The notes under the pieces: generated by a model
Seen by the model: only the letters and a program-made list of their open reading frames with translations
Database searches by the model: none
What the model was told of the DNA's origin: nothing
In this document: positions 43,760 to 52,247 of the stretch, piece after piece
Layout: each line of letters begins with the position of its first letter
How positions within the stretch are numbered: the stretch's first letter is position 1
Translations under genes and position numbers: made by a program
Origin: Halalkalibacillus halophilus DSM 18494
GTDB lineage: Bacteria > Bacillota > Bacilli > Bacillales > Alkalibacillaceae
Direction: 5' to 3'
Assembly: GCF_000423105.1 (NCBI RefSeq)
Contig: NZ_AUHI01000004.1
Location: forward strand, 310,001-374,000
DNA length: 64,000 bases

Positions 43760-45325
43760 ATGGATAACATTGCGATATTAATCATCTCCATTTTGCTTGC
43801 TTTAGTTGTCGGTACTGTTGTTGGTTACCTAATTCGAAAATCTATTGCGGAAGCTAAGATTTCGAGTGCAGAAGAGTTTGCAAGAAAGATTGAAGAAGAA
43901 GGTAAGAGAAATGCCGAAGCTGCTAAAAAAGAAGCTCTATTAGAAGCTCAGGATGAAACACATCGTTTGCGACAGGAACAAGAACAAGAATTGCGCGAGC
44001 GAAGAACAGAGGTCCAAAAGCAGGAAAGTCGTTTATTACAAAAGGAAGAGACACTTGATCGTAAAAGTGAGACCTTAGATAAACGAGAGCTTACTTTAGA
44101 GAACAAAGAGGAGTCTTTAAACGAAAAACAACAACAACTTCATAAAGCTGAAAGCAAAGTGGAAGAATTAATGAACACGCAACAAACGGAATTGGAGCGT
44201 ATTTCTGGCTACACAGAAGATCAGGCTAGACAAGTGATTCTTGATCGTGTAGAAAACGAAATGCTTCAAGAGACCGCGATGATTATTAAACGTGAAGAAA
44301 CCCGTGCGAAAGAAGAAGCTGATAAGAAAGCAAAAGATATTTTATCTTTAGCTATCCAGCGTCTTGCTGCAGATCATGTATCTGAAACAACAGTTTCTGT
44401 GGTGAACTTGCCAAATGATGAGATGAAAGGTCGAATCATTGGTAGAGAGGGTAGAAATATCCGTACACTTGAAACGTTAACAGGAATTGATTTGATTATT
44501 GATGATACACCAGAAGCTGTCATTCTTTCAGGATTTGATCCTATTCGACGAGAAATTGCTCGAATTGCATTGGAGAACTTAGTTCAAGACGGACGAATTC
44601 ACCCTGCTCGAATTGAGGAGATGGTTGAAAAGTCTAGAAGAGAAGTGGATGATTACATTCGTGAGGTTGGTGAAGAAGCTACATTTGATGTAGGTGCTCA
44701 CGGAATCCATCCTGATTTGATTAAGATTATTGGACGATTACGTTATCGTACAAGTTATGGTCAGAATGTATTGAAACACTCTCTAGAGGTTGCTTATCTT
44801 TCAGGGCTATTAGCTGCCGAGTTAGGTGAGGATGAACAACTTGCAAGACGTGCAGGACTACTACACGACATTGGTAAAGCTGTCGATCATGAAGTAGAAG
44901 GTAGTCACGTGGAGATTGGTAAAGAATTAGGTCAAAAATACAAAGAAAACAGCGTCGTAGTGAATGCAATTGCATCACACCACGGGGATGAAGAAGCAAC
45001 AAGTGTTATTTCTGTATTAGTTGCAGCAGCAGATGCTTTATCTGCAGCTCGACCAGGTGCAAGAAGTGAATCACTAGAAAATTATATCAAGAGATTAGAA
45101 AAACTTGAAGAAATTGCGGACTCATATGAAGGTGTAGAAAAATCATTTGCAATCCAAGCAGGTCGAGAAGTACGTATTATGGTTCGACCAGATGATATTG
45201 ATGATTCAAAAGCAATACAGTTAGCCCGAGATATTCGAACGAAGATTGAAGATGGTTTAGAATATCCTGGACATATAAAAGTAACTGTTATACGTGAAAC
45301 ACGCGTTGTTGAATATGCAAAATAA
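43760..45325 (+). CDS. rny: Ribonuclease Y
   Basis: RNase Y (521 residues), the membrane-anchored endoribonuclease that starts decay of many Bacillus messages. One N-terminal membrane helix (IAILIISILLALVVGTVVGYL region), a long Glu/Lys/Arg coiled coil to about residue 200, a KH domain with GRIIGREGRNIRTLETLTG, and an HD domain with HSLEVAYLSG, LLHDIGKAVDHE and ASHHGDEE. Length is exact for the family. Works with the Y-complex; a subunit, RicA, is encoded at 48382. Confidence 0.97.
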   Translation: MDNIAILIISILLALVVGTVVGYLIRKSIAEAKISSAEEFARKIEEEGKRNAEAAKKEALLEAQDETHRLRQEQEQELRERRTEVQKQESRLLQKEETLDRKSETLDKRELTLENKEESLNEKQQQLHKAESKVEELMNTQQTELERISGYTEDQARQVILDRVENEMLQETAMIIKREETRAKEEADKKAKDILSLAIQRLAADHVSETTVSVVNLPNDEMKGRIIGREGRNIRTLETLTGIDLIIDDTPEAVILSGFDPIRREIARIALENLVQDGRIHPARIEEMVEKSRREVDDYIREVGEEATFDVGAHGIHPDLIKIIGRLRYRTSYGQNVLKHSLEVAYLSGLLAAELGEDEQLARRAGLLHDIGKAVDHEVEGSHVEIGKELGQKYKENSVVVNAIASHHGDEEATSVISVLVAAADALSAARPGARSESLENYIKRLEKLEEIADSYEGVEKSFAIQAGREVRIMVRPDDIDDSKAIQLARDIRTKIEDGLEYPGHIKVTVIRETRVVEYAK

Positions 45326-45358
45326 AGAAAAGACGGCTATGAAGCCGTCTTTTCTTTT
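45324..45358 (+). terminator. Terminator after rny
   Basis: AAAGAAAAGACGGC (45324-45337) pairs with GCCGTCTTTTCTTT (45344-45357), a 14-bp stem with T-rich arm. It begins within the rny stop codon. Confidence 0.85.
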
Positions 45359-45412
45359 GACTTACATATGTATCAAATTGATAATAGAATGGAATGGAAG
45401 GGATCGATAACA

Positions 45413-46210
45413 ATGAATATATTATTTATAGGCGATATTGTAGGAAAGCCAGGTAGAGATGCACTAGAACAAAACATAGGTAAATTAAAAAAACAGTATC
45501 AGGCAGACCTTACTATAGTAAATGGTGAAAATGCAGCACATGGGAAAGGACTAACAAAGAAAATATATCATCAAATCCTTGATTGGGGTGCAGATATTGT
45601 CACACTTGGAAATCACACGTGGGATAAAAAAGAGATATTTGATTTCATAGATGAGGCCACTCAATTAGTTCGTCCAGCAAATTATCCTGCTGGAACTCCA
45701 GGAACAGGTTTGCAATTTGTTAAAGTGAAAAATAAGCAAGTTGCGGTTATTAACTTAATGGGAAGAACGTTTATGAATCCAATAGACGATCCTTTTCAAG
45801 TAATTGATGATTTAATTGATGAAGCAAAGAAAAAAACAAATCATATATTTGTAGATTTTCATGCAGAGGCTACAAGTGAAAAGCAAGCGATGGGTTGGTA
45901 TTTGAACGGTAGAGTATCAGCAGTGGTTGGCACACATACACATATTCAAACATCAGATGAACGTATTTTACCTGATGGAACTGCATATATTACTGATGTA
46001 GGCATGACAGGTCCTTATAATAGTATTTTAGGTGTAGAAAAAGAAGCTGTTATTCGAAGATTCAAAACATCACTTCCAGTAAAATTTGATGTACCTGAAA
46101 CAGAAAATACAGTTTTAAGTGGTGTGTATGTTTCAATTGACGACCAAAGTGGTATAGCAAAAAAAGTAAAGCGAATATTAATTAATGAAGACCACTTGTC
46201 TTTTGATTAG
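45413..46210 (+). CDS. ymdB: YmdB family metallophosphoesterase
   Basis: A 265-residue calcineurin-like phosphodiesterase of the YmdB family, a 2',3'-cyclic nucleotide phosphodiesterase in B. subtilis that affects biofilm and motility gene choice. Metal motifs: ILFIGDIVGKPGR, IVNGENAAHGKG, TLGNHTWD, VDFHAEATSEK and VVGTHTHIQTSD. The start at 45413 follows GAAGGGATCG; the reading frame from 45368 begins upstream of any good ribosome site. Always located beside rny and spoVS. Confidence 0.95.
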   Translation: MNILFIGDIVGKPGRDALEQNIGKLKKQYQADLTIVNGENAAHGKGLTKKIYHQILDWGADIVTLGNHTWDKKEIFDFIDEATQLVRPANYPAGTPGTGLQFVKVKNKQVAVINLMGRTFMNPIDDPFQVIDDLIDEAKKKTNHIFVDFHAEATSEKQAMGWYLNGRVSAVVGTHTHIQTSDERILPDGTAYITDVGMTGPYNSILGVEKEAVIRRFKTSLPVKFDVPETENTVLSGVYVSIDDQSGIAKKVKRILINEDHLSFD

Positions 46211-46321
46211 TCGAATTATTTGAATTTTTTAAACAAGTCGTCCATAATTAATGAATAGGTCCTAATGTTGCTGAATAGATTAGTTATGTATTCATTATAG
46301 TATCTGAAGGAGGAACTAGTA

Positions 46322-46582
46322 ATGGAAATATTAAAAGTATCATCTAAATCTAACCCTAACTCTGTAGCAGGAGCTCTAGCAAACGTACTAAGAGAAAGAG
46401 GTACAGCAGAAATTCAAGCAATTGGAGCAGGAGCGCTAAACCAAGCGGTGAAAGCAGTGGCTATAGCACGCGGATTTGTTGCTCCAAGTGGCGTTGATTT
46501 AATCTGTATCCCAGCATTCACGGACATTATGATCGATGAGGAAGAAAGAACAGCAATAAAATTAATTGTAGAACCTAGATAA
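46322..46582 (+). CDS. spoVS: Stage V sporulation protein S
   Basis: SpoVS (86 residues), a small Alba-like nucleic-acid-binding fold; in B. subtilis its loss blocks coat assembly and stage V. The highly conserved start MEILKVSSKSNPNSVAGALA, IGAGALNQAVKAVAIARGF and IPAFTDIMIDEEERTAIKL are unmistakable. GAAGGAGGAA precedes the ATG. The B. subtilis gene uses sigma-H; no clear sigma-H site was found here. Confidence 0.97.
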   Translation: MEILKVSSKSNPNSVAGALANVLRERGTAEIQAIGAGALNQAVKAVAIARGFVAPSGVDLICIPAFTDIMIDEEERTAIKLIVEPR

Positions 46583-46592
46583 GTGTACTATC

Positions 46593-46624
46593 AACTGGCA
46601 TTGGGAATCCCAATGTCAGTTTTT
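46593..46624 (+). terminator. Terminator after spoVS
   Basis: AACTGGCATTGGG (46593-46605) pairs with CCCAATGTCAGTT (46609-46621), one G-T wobble, loop AAT, then TTT. Confidence 0.85.
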
Positions 46625-46649
46625 ATAGGATTAAATGATAGGTATAGTT

Positions 46650-46703
46650 CATAAAAACACCTCATTTATGTCATTCTGTTGACATCTTTGAGGTTTCTTT
46701 ATG
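46650..46703 (+). repeat. Long imperfect hairpin between spoVS and miaB
   Basis: CATAAA, ACCTCA and TGTCA on the left pair in order with TGACA, TGAGGT and TTTATG on the right, around loop TTCTGT, making a 54-base imperfect palindrome. It has no plus-strand T run but is followed on the minus strand by T-rich sequence. It could be a back-up terminator or a small structured RNA. Confidence 0.45.
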
Positions 46704-46720
46704 TAAATCCCAGCCGTTGG

Positions 46721-46749
46721 TTGTTAATTTAGAGTTTAGGTTTTATAAT
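46721..46749 (+). promoter_or_regulatory. miaB: Sigma-A promoter of miaB
   Basis: TTGTTA (46721-46726), 17 bases, TATAAT (46744-46749). The leader would be about 55 bases. Confidence 0.7.
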
Positions 46750-46811
46750 TGTAACATGTATAATTATGTTTTAATTAGGGTTTCAAGATAGTTGAAAGGA
46801 GTTCCTTCTAT

Positions 46812-48380
46812 ATGAATGAAGAACAACGTAAGCAACAAGGTCAGATAAAACAAGTTGATTCTACTCAAAAGAATGAACATGAAAATTTAAATCGTTTAAA
46901 GGAAAAATCTTCAGATGATTTTATTAAATATTTTGAAACGACATATGAAGAGCCAAATTTACGTAAAGCCCAAAAGCGTGGAAAACAAGATGTGGTATAC
47001 CATGATGACTTTAAGATTGATGAACAATTTCAAGGTCTGGGCACAGGTAAAAAATACTTAATACGAACTTATGGGTGTCAAATGAATGAACACGATACTG
47101 AAGTGATGTCTGGAATCTTTGAAGCGATGGGTTATGAAGCTACAACGGATACAAAAGAAGCAGATGTAATTTTACTTAATACGTGTGCAATCCGAGAAAA
47201 TGCCGAGAACAAAGTATTTGGTGAAATCGGTCATTTAAAGCCATTGAAAGTTGAAAATCCAGATCTAATTATTGGTGTCTGTGGCTGTATGTCTCAAGAA
47301 GAAGCAGTTGTAAACCGTATATTAGAAAAGCACCACCAAGTGGATTTGATTTTTGGTACTCACAATATACACAGGCTTCCTCAGTTAGTTCACAATGCAC
47401 ATTTAAGTAAAGAACGTGTAATTGAAGTATGGTCTAAAGAAGGAGATGTTATTGAAAACCTTCCGAAGCGTAGAGCGGGTAATATTAAGGCCTGGGTCAA
47501 TATTATGTACGGTTGCGATAAGTTTTGTACGTATTGCATCGTTCCTTACACCCGTGGAAAAGAACGTAGTCGTAGACCAGAAGATATAATTCAAGAGGTC
47601 CGACATTTAGCTGCACAAGGTTATAAAGAAGTAACGTTGTTAGGTCAAAATGTGAATGCCTATGGGAAAGACCTTGATATAGAGTACGGACTTGGAGATT
47701 TAATGGATGAGATACGTAAGATAGATATACCACGTGTCCGTTTCACTACTTCTCACCCGAGAGACTTTGATGATCGATTAATTGAAGTACTTGCAAAAGG
47801 CGGAAACTTAATGCCTTATATCCATTTACCGGTACAATCAGGTAATTCTCAAGTGCTTAAATTAATGGGGCGAAAATACACGCGCGAACATTTCATAGAG
47901 CTAGTTGGAAAAATAAAAGAAGCAATTCCACATGCTTCATTTTCAACAGATATCATAGTAGGTTTTCCTAATGAAACCGCAGAACAATTTGAAGATACAC
48001 TTTCTCTTTATGATGAAATTGGATTTGAAGGGGCATACACGTTTATCTTTTCTCCTAGAGATGGGACGCCTGCTGCAAAGTTTGATGATAAAATTTCTAT
48101 GGAAGAGAAGAAAGAAAGACTTCAACGCTTAAATACAAAGGTTAACGGCTATGCTGCTGAAGCAATGAAACGCTATGAAGGCGAGATTGTCAATGTATTA
48201 GTTGAAGGAGAAAGTAAAAATAACCCAGATGTACTAGCAGGGTATACAGAATACAGTAAATTAGTAAACTTCAGAGCACCTAAGTCCACGGTCGGGAAAA
48301 TCATACCAGTTAGAGTTACAAAGGCAAAAACCTGGTCGTTAGATGGCGAAATGGTAGAAGAAGTAGCAGAGGTGAAATAG
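46812..48380 (+). CDS. miaB: tRNA-2-methylthio-N6-dimethylallyladenosine synthase
   Basis: MiaB (522 residues), a radical-SAM methylthiotransferase acting on i6A37 of tRNA after MiaA (gene at 54088). The first cluster uses Cys in RTYGCQMNEHD, LLNTCAIRENA and GVCGCMSQEE; the radical-SAM cluster is CDKFCTYC (Cys235, 239, 242). TRAM domain at the C-terminus (VNVLVEGESK). The N-terminal 75 residues are a polar extension usual in Bacillus. ATG at 46812 follows AAAGGAG. Confidence 0.96.
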   Translation: MNEEQRKQQGQIKQVDSTQKNEHENLNRLKEKSSDDFIKYFETTYEEPNLRKAQKRGKQDVVYHDDFKIDEQFQGLGTGKKYLIRTYGCQMNEHDTEVMSGIFEAMGYEATTDTKEADVILLNTCAIRENAENKVFGEIGHLKPLKVENPDLIIGVCGCMSQEEAVVNRILEKHHQVDLIFGTHNIHRLPQLVHNAHLSKERVIEVWSKEGDVIENLPKRRAGNIKAWVNIMYGCDKFCTYCIVPYTRGKERSRRPEDIIQEVRHLAAQGYKEVTLLGQNVNAYGKDLDIEYGLGDLMDEIRKIDIPRVRFTTSHPRDFDDRLIEVLAKGGNLMPYIHLPVQSGNSQVLKLMGRKYTREHFIELVGKIKEAIPHASFSTDIIVGFPNETAEQFEDTLSLYDEIGFEGAYTFIFSPRDGTPAAKFDDKISMEEKKERLQRLNTKVNGYAAEAMKRYEGEIVNVLVEGESKNNPDVLAGYTEYSKLVNFRAPKSTVGKIIPVRVTKAKTWSLDGEMVEEVAEVK

Positions 48381-48381
48381 G

Positions 48382-48792
48382 ATGGCAGAATATTCAAGAC
48401 AAGAAGTTATAGCTGATGCAAAGACATTAGCAGATAAATTATCAAAGATTGATGAAATTGAACGTTTTAAACAGTTAGAAGTTAAAATTAATCAAAATAC
48501 AAAAGTGCAAAGTCATATTAAAAAGATTAAAGCACTACAAAAGCAAGCAGTGAATTTACAACATTACGGTAAAACCGAAGCACAAAAACGTGTAGAAGAA
48601 GAATTAGATCGTTTCCAAAATGAATTGGATGAGATTCCAGTGGTTCAAGAGTTTAAAGAGTCTCAAGTTGTTGTAAACGACATTCTTCAAAGAGTTACTC
48701 AAACAATCGCAGAAGAAGTTACGAATGAAATGATCCGTAGTACTGGCGGCGATTATTTAAAAGGTGAAACAGGAAAAGAATTATTAGATTAA
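48382..48792 (+). CDS. ricA: RicA (YmcA) subunit of the RNase Y-specificity complex
   Basis: A 136-residue helical protein of the YlbF/YmcA (DUF964) family. In B. subtilis RicA with RicF and RicT forms the iron-sulphur Y-complex needed for mRNA processing by RNase Y, for biofilm, competence and sporulation. Features: YSRQEVIADAKTLADKLSK, HIKKIKALQKQAVNLQHYGK, and IPVVQEFKESQVVVNDIL. It starts one base after the miaB stop and is clearly cotranscribed. Confidence 0.93.
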   Translation: MAEYSRQEVIADAKTLADKLSKIDEIERFKQLEVKINQNTKVQSHIKKIKALQKQAVNLQHYGKTEAQKRVEEELDRFQNELDEIPVVQEFKESQVVVNDILQRVTQTIAEEVTNEMIRSTGGDYLKGETGKELLD

Positions 48793-48801
48793 ATTCTCAT
48801 T

Positions 48802-48838
48802 AACTCCATTTGTACAATTGTACAGATGGAGTTTTTTT
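48802..48838 (+). terminator. Terminator after ricA
   Basis: ACTCCAT (48803-48809) and TGTAC pair with GTACA and ATGGAGT (48826-48832), then seven T. Confidence 0.88.
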
Positions 48839-48924
48839 ATCTTTACACTGTACTTCATTCTCACATCTTTTAGGCACTTTCATATGTTAATAGCAAGAAA
48901 CGATTATTTCGTCATAATGCTAGG

Positions 48925-48953
48925 AACGGTATATGCCTATCAAACATATGATA
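48925..48953 (+). promoter_or_regulatory. cotE: Sigma-K-like promoter of cotE
   Basis: AACG (48925-48928), 16 bases, CATATGATA (48945-48953), an exact match to CATANNNTA. B. subtilis cotE has both sigma-E and sigma-K promoters; no clear sigma-E site was found. Confidence 0.5.
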
Positions 48954-48983
48954 CAGTGGCGGAACTAAAGAGGAGGATTTAAT

Positions 48984-49514
48984 ATGAGTGATCGAGATTA
49001 CCGGGAGATAATTACCAAAGCAGTTTGTGGTAAGGGTAAGAAATTTACAGAGACAGCTCACACTGTTGTACCAAATCATAAGCCAACGAGCATTTTAGGT
49101 TGTTGGATCATTAACCATCAGTATCAAGCTAGAAAAAAAGGTGAAGTAGTAGAAGTATCTGGAGCATATGATATTAACATTTGGTATTCGTATAGCAACA
49201 ATACAAAAACAGAAGTAATAACGGAAAGAAAGCAATATGTCGACGAGGTAAAAGTTTCCATGCGAGATGAACGTTGTATTTCTAGCCAATTCGATGTTGT
49301 TGCTCGTGCGACGCAGCAGCCTAATACATTAGAGTGTCAAATTGATGAAAAAACGCATCATATTAAAGTAGAGCTTGAAAGAGAATTTGTGGTGGACTTA
49401 ATCGGAGAAACAAAAGTGTGGGCGAAAATTGAACCGAATGGCTTTGACGAAGATGATGTAGATTTAAGTGAATTAGAATCAGAATTGTCTCAGATCAAAC
49501 TAGATCGGGAATAA
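48984..49514 (+). CDS. cotE: Outer spore coat morphogenetic protein CotE
   Basis: CotE (176 residues), which nucleates the outer spore coat on the mother-cell side. Characteristic sequence: YREIITKAVCGKGKKFTE, PTSILGCWIINHQYQA, WYSYSNNTKTEV and the acidic, Asp/Glu-rich C-terminal end that recruits partner coat proteins. Length is close to B. subtilis CotE (181). GAGGAGG precedes the ATG. Located after ricA as in B. subtilis. Confidence 0.95.
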   Translation: MSDRDYREIITKAVCGKGKKFTETAHTVVPNHKPTSILGCWIINHQYQARKKGEVVEVSGAYDINIWYSYSNNTKTEVITERKQYVDEVKVSMRDERCISSQFDVVARATQQPNTLECQIDEKTHHIKVELEREFVVDLIGETKVWAKIEPNGFDEDDVDLSELESELSQIKLDRE

Positions 49515-49524
49515 CATTATTTAG

Positions 49525-49556
49525 AAAAGGTAGGTGATTCCTTCACCTACCTTTTT
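49525..49556 (+). terminator. Terminator after cotE
   Basis: AAGGTAGGTGA (49527-49537) pairs with TCACCTACCTT (49543-49553), preceded by A and followed by T residues. Confidence 0.9.
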
Positions 49557-49617
49557 AGTTTTATTGTAATATATAAAACTTACAGGAAACTTGATCCTTA
49601 ACAGAAATCTTGTGATG

Positions 49618-49646
49618 TTCTTGTTGGTAAATATCTATGCTATAAT
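49618..49646 (+). promoter_or_regulatory. mutS: Sigma-A promoter of mutSL
   Basis: TTCTTG (49618-49623), 17 bases, TATAAT (49641-49646), with an upstream TGC making it an extended -10. Confidence 0.7.
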
Positions 49647-49679
49647 GGCGAAAGAGTAGTGTTAATGGAGGCTTAAAAG

Positions 49680-52229
49680 ATGTCAAACTATACGCCAATG
49701 ATCAAACAATATATAAACATTAAAAATGAAAATCAGGATGCCTTTTTATTTTTTCGTCTCGGTGACTTTTATGAACTGTTTTTTGATGACGCTCTTAAAG
49801 CAGCTAAGGAATTAGAGATTACTTTAACCCAGCGTGATGCGGGCAAAGAGAAAATACCCATGTGTGGGGTGCCTCACCATTCTGCGGAAGTTTATATTAG
49901 AAATTTAATCACTAAAGGATACAAAGTGGCTATTTGTGAACAGGTTGAGGACCCAAAAGATGCGAAGGGAGTAGTGAAACGTGAGGTAGTACAAGTGATC
50001 TCTCCTGGTACTGTCATGGAAGGCAACATGCTGGAGGAAAAAGAGAATAATTATTTAGCGTCGATTTATTCAAAGAATGATATACATATTGTATCTTATA
50101 CTGATTTATCAACTGGAGAGTCTTCTGTTAGTCGGATTATTGGAGATTTTAAACAAGTGTTAAGTGAAATTGTAAATCGTCCGGTGAAAGAGATTGTCGT
50201 TACTTCAGACTTTCCTGAATCCAACCGCGAGCTTTTAGAACTTCATATGCGAGTAACTGTATCTTACTGTGAAGAAACAGAGATTCCAGATGAAGTTGCC
50301 TATTTAGTTGCTTCTTTAGATGAGGAAGACTTAATAAAAGGATTTGGCCTTTTATTTCAATACATTAGTCAGACGCAAAAGAGATATATTGCTCATTTAC
50401 AACCTGTCCAGTACGTTGAAATTGAAAACTACATGAAATTGGATTTCTATTCCAAGCGCAATTTAGAAATCATGGAATCAATTAGAGACCAGTCTAAACA
50501 AGGGACGTTACTTCATGTTTTGGACCAAACGGTTACAGCTATGGGTGGTAGAAAACTTAAGAAATGGTTGGATCGGCCTCTATTAAACAAGAAACATATC
50601 GAAGTGAGACACCAACAAGTGAGCACGTTCATTTCTAGTTTTATGGAAAGGGAATCACTTCGAACGTCTTTACAAAATGTATATGACCTCGAGAGATTGG
50701 CTGGAAGAATTTCATATGGGAATGTAAATGCTAGAGATTTATTACAATTGAAACGTTCCTTGGGGGCATTACCTGAAATACAAAGTTTACTTAAACAAAT
50801 AAATACAGAGGAAGTATCTAAGTTAATAGAAGAAGTTAACGATTATAAGCCAATTTTCACCTTATTAGAGAAAAGCATACATGAAGATGCAGCAGTTTCC
50901 ATTACGGAAGGTGACATTATCAAAGATGGCTATAATGAGCAGCTGGATGCTTATAGAGAAGCTTCTCGTAATGGGAAAGCATGGATTGCAAACTTAGAGA
51001 GGGAAGAAAGAGAGCATACAGGAATTCGCTCGTTAAAAGTCGGGTTCAATAAAGTCTTCGGTTATTATATTGAGATTACCAAAGCGAATATTCCGCATGT
51101 GGATCAGGAACGATATGAGCGTAAACAGACACTTTCAAATGCAGAGAGATATATTACACCAGAACTAAAAGAAAAAGAAAGCCTAATATTAGAAGCGAAA
51201 GAAAAAAGTGTCGCTTTAGAATATGATTTATTTGTTGAAATTAGAAGCCAATTAAAAGAAGCTATTCCGAAGCTTCAACGATTAGCATCTCAAGTCAGTG
51301 AATTAGATGTTTTACTTGGTTTCGCCCAAGTTAGTGAACAAAATAATTACATTCATCCAACATATACAAAAGATCACGTCTTAAACTTAGAACAAGCAAG
51401 ACACCCCGTTGTAGAACAGGTCATGCAAGAGGAGTTTGTCCCTAATACGATTAAAATGGATGAGGGTACACAAATTCAGTTAATTACAGGACCTAATATG
51501 GCAGGTAAAAGTACGTATATGCGTCAATTAGGTTTGATTGCTGTAATGGCCCAAGTAGGTTGCTTTATCCCAGCAGATGTCGCGACTTTACCGATATTTG
51601 ATCAAATTTTTACAAGAATCGGTGCAGCAGATGATTTAGTTTCTGGTCAGAGTACATTTATGGTGGAAATGCTTGAAGCAGAAAATGCTGTAACCCATGC
51701 AACGGAAAATAGCCTAGTTCTGTTTGATGAAATTGGCAGAGGGACAAGCACCTATGATGGGATGGCGTTAGCTCAATCAATTGTGGAATATTTACATGAT
51801 GAAGTAAAAGCGAAGACGTTATTTGCAACGCATTACCATGAACTGACTTCATTAGAAGATACGCTTGAGACACTACAAAATGTTCATGTAGAAGTAGATG
51901 AAAAAGATGGAGAAGTTGTTTTCTTACATCATATTAAACCAGGAAAAGCGAATAAAAGTTATGGTATCCATGTTGCTAAATTAGCAAATTTACCGGATGA
52001 GATCATTCATCGAGCCAATTATCTACTAGAAACTTTTGAAAGCTCTACAGAATATAAAGATGAGTTAGCTAAGGAGCAACAATTAACACTGTTCGAGGAA
52101 AGTGAATCATTACCTTCTAATCGTGAACAAGAGTTGATTAACTATGTTAAAGATCTAAACATTATGAATATGACACCAATGGATGCGATGAACGCGTTAT
52201 TTGAGTTGCAGAAAAAAGTAGAGAAATAA
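49680..52229 (+). CDS. mutS: DNA mismatch repair protein MutS
   Basis: MutS (849 residues), which detects mismatches. N-terminal mismatch-binding domain with FFRLGDFYELFFDDA (the Phe-x-Glu wedge), connector, lever/clamp domains, then the ABC-type ATPase with Walker A GPNMAGKST starting Gly604, LFDEIGRGTSTYDGMALA, and ATHYHELTSLE. The C-terminus contains QLTLFEE, a likely beta-clamp contact. Start at 49680. Ten bases separate it from mutL. Confidence 0.98.
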   Translation: MSNYTPMIKQYINIKNENQDAFLFFRLGDFYELFFDDALKAAKELEITLTQRDAGKEKIPMCGVPHHSAEVYIRNLITKGYKVAICEQVEDPKDAKGVVKREVVQVISPGTVMEGNMLEEKENNYLASIYSKNDIHIVSYTDLSTGESSVSRIIGDFKQVLSEIVNRPVKEIVVTSDFPESNRELLELHMRVTVSYCEETEIPDEVAYLVASLDEEDLIKGFGLLFQYISQTQKRYIAHLQPVQYVEIENYMKLDFYSKRNLEIMESIRDQSKQGTLLHVLDQTVTAMGGRKLKKWLDRPLLNKKHIEVRHQQVSTFISSFMERESLRTSLQNVYDLERLAGRISYGNVNARDLLQLKRSLGALPEIQSLLKQINTEEVSKLIEEVNDYKPIFTLLEKSIHEDAAVSITEGDIIKDGYNEQLDAYREASRNGKAWIANLEREEREHTGIRSLKVGFNKVFGYYIEITKANIPHVDQERYERKQTLSNAERYITPELKEKESLILEAKEKSVALEYDLFVEIRSQLKEAIPKLQRLASQVSELDVLLGFAQVSEQNNYIHPTYTKDHVLNLEQARHPVVEQVMQEEFVPNTIKMDEGTQIQLITGPNMAGKSTYMRQLGLIAVMAQVGCFIPADVATLPIFDQIFTRIGAADDLVSGQSTFMVEMLEAENAVTHATENSLVLFDEIGRGTSTYDGMALAQSIVEYLHDEVKAKTLFATHYHELTSLEDTLETLQNVHVEVDEKDGEVVFLHHIKPGKANKSYGIHVAKLANLPDEIIHRANYLLETFESSTEYKDELAKEQQLTLFEESESLPSNREQELINYVKDLNIMNMTPMDAMNALFELQKKVEK

Positions 52230-52247
52230 GAAAGCGAGGTGACCGTA

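Noticed and set aside
46211..46321. Sigma-H promoter of spoVS
   Set aside because: A partial -35-like AGGTCCT and GAAT are present but the spacing is wrong, so it was not reported.
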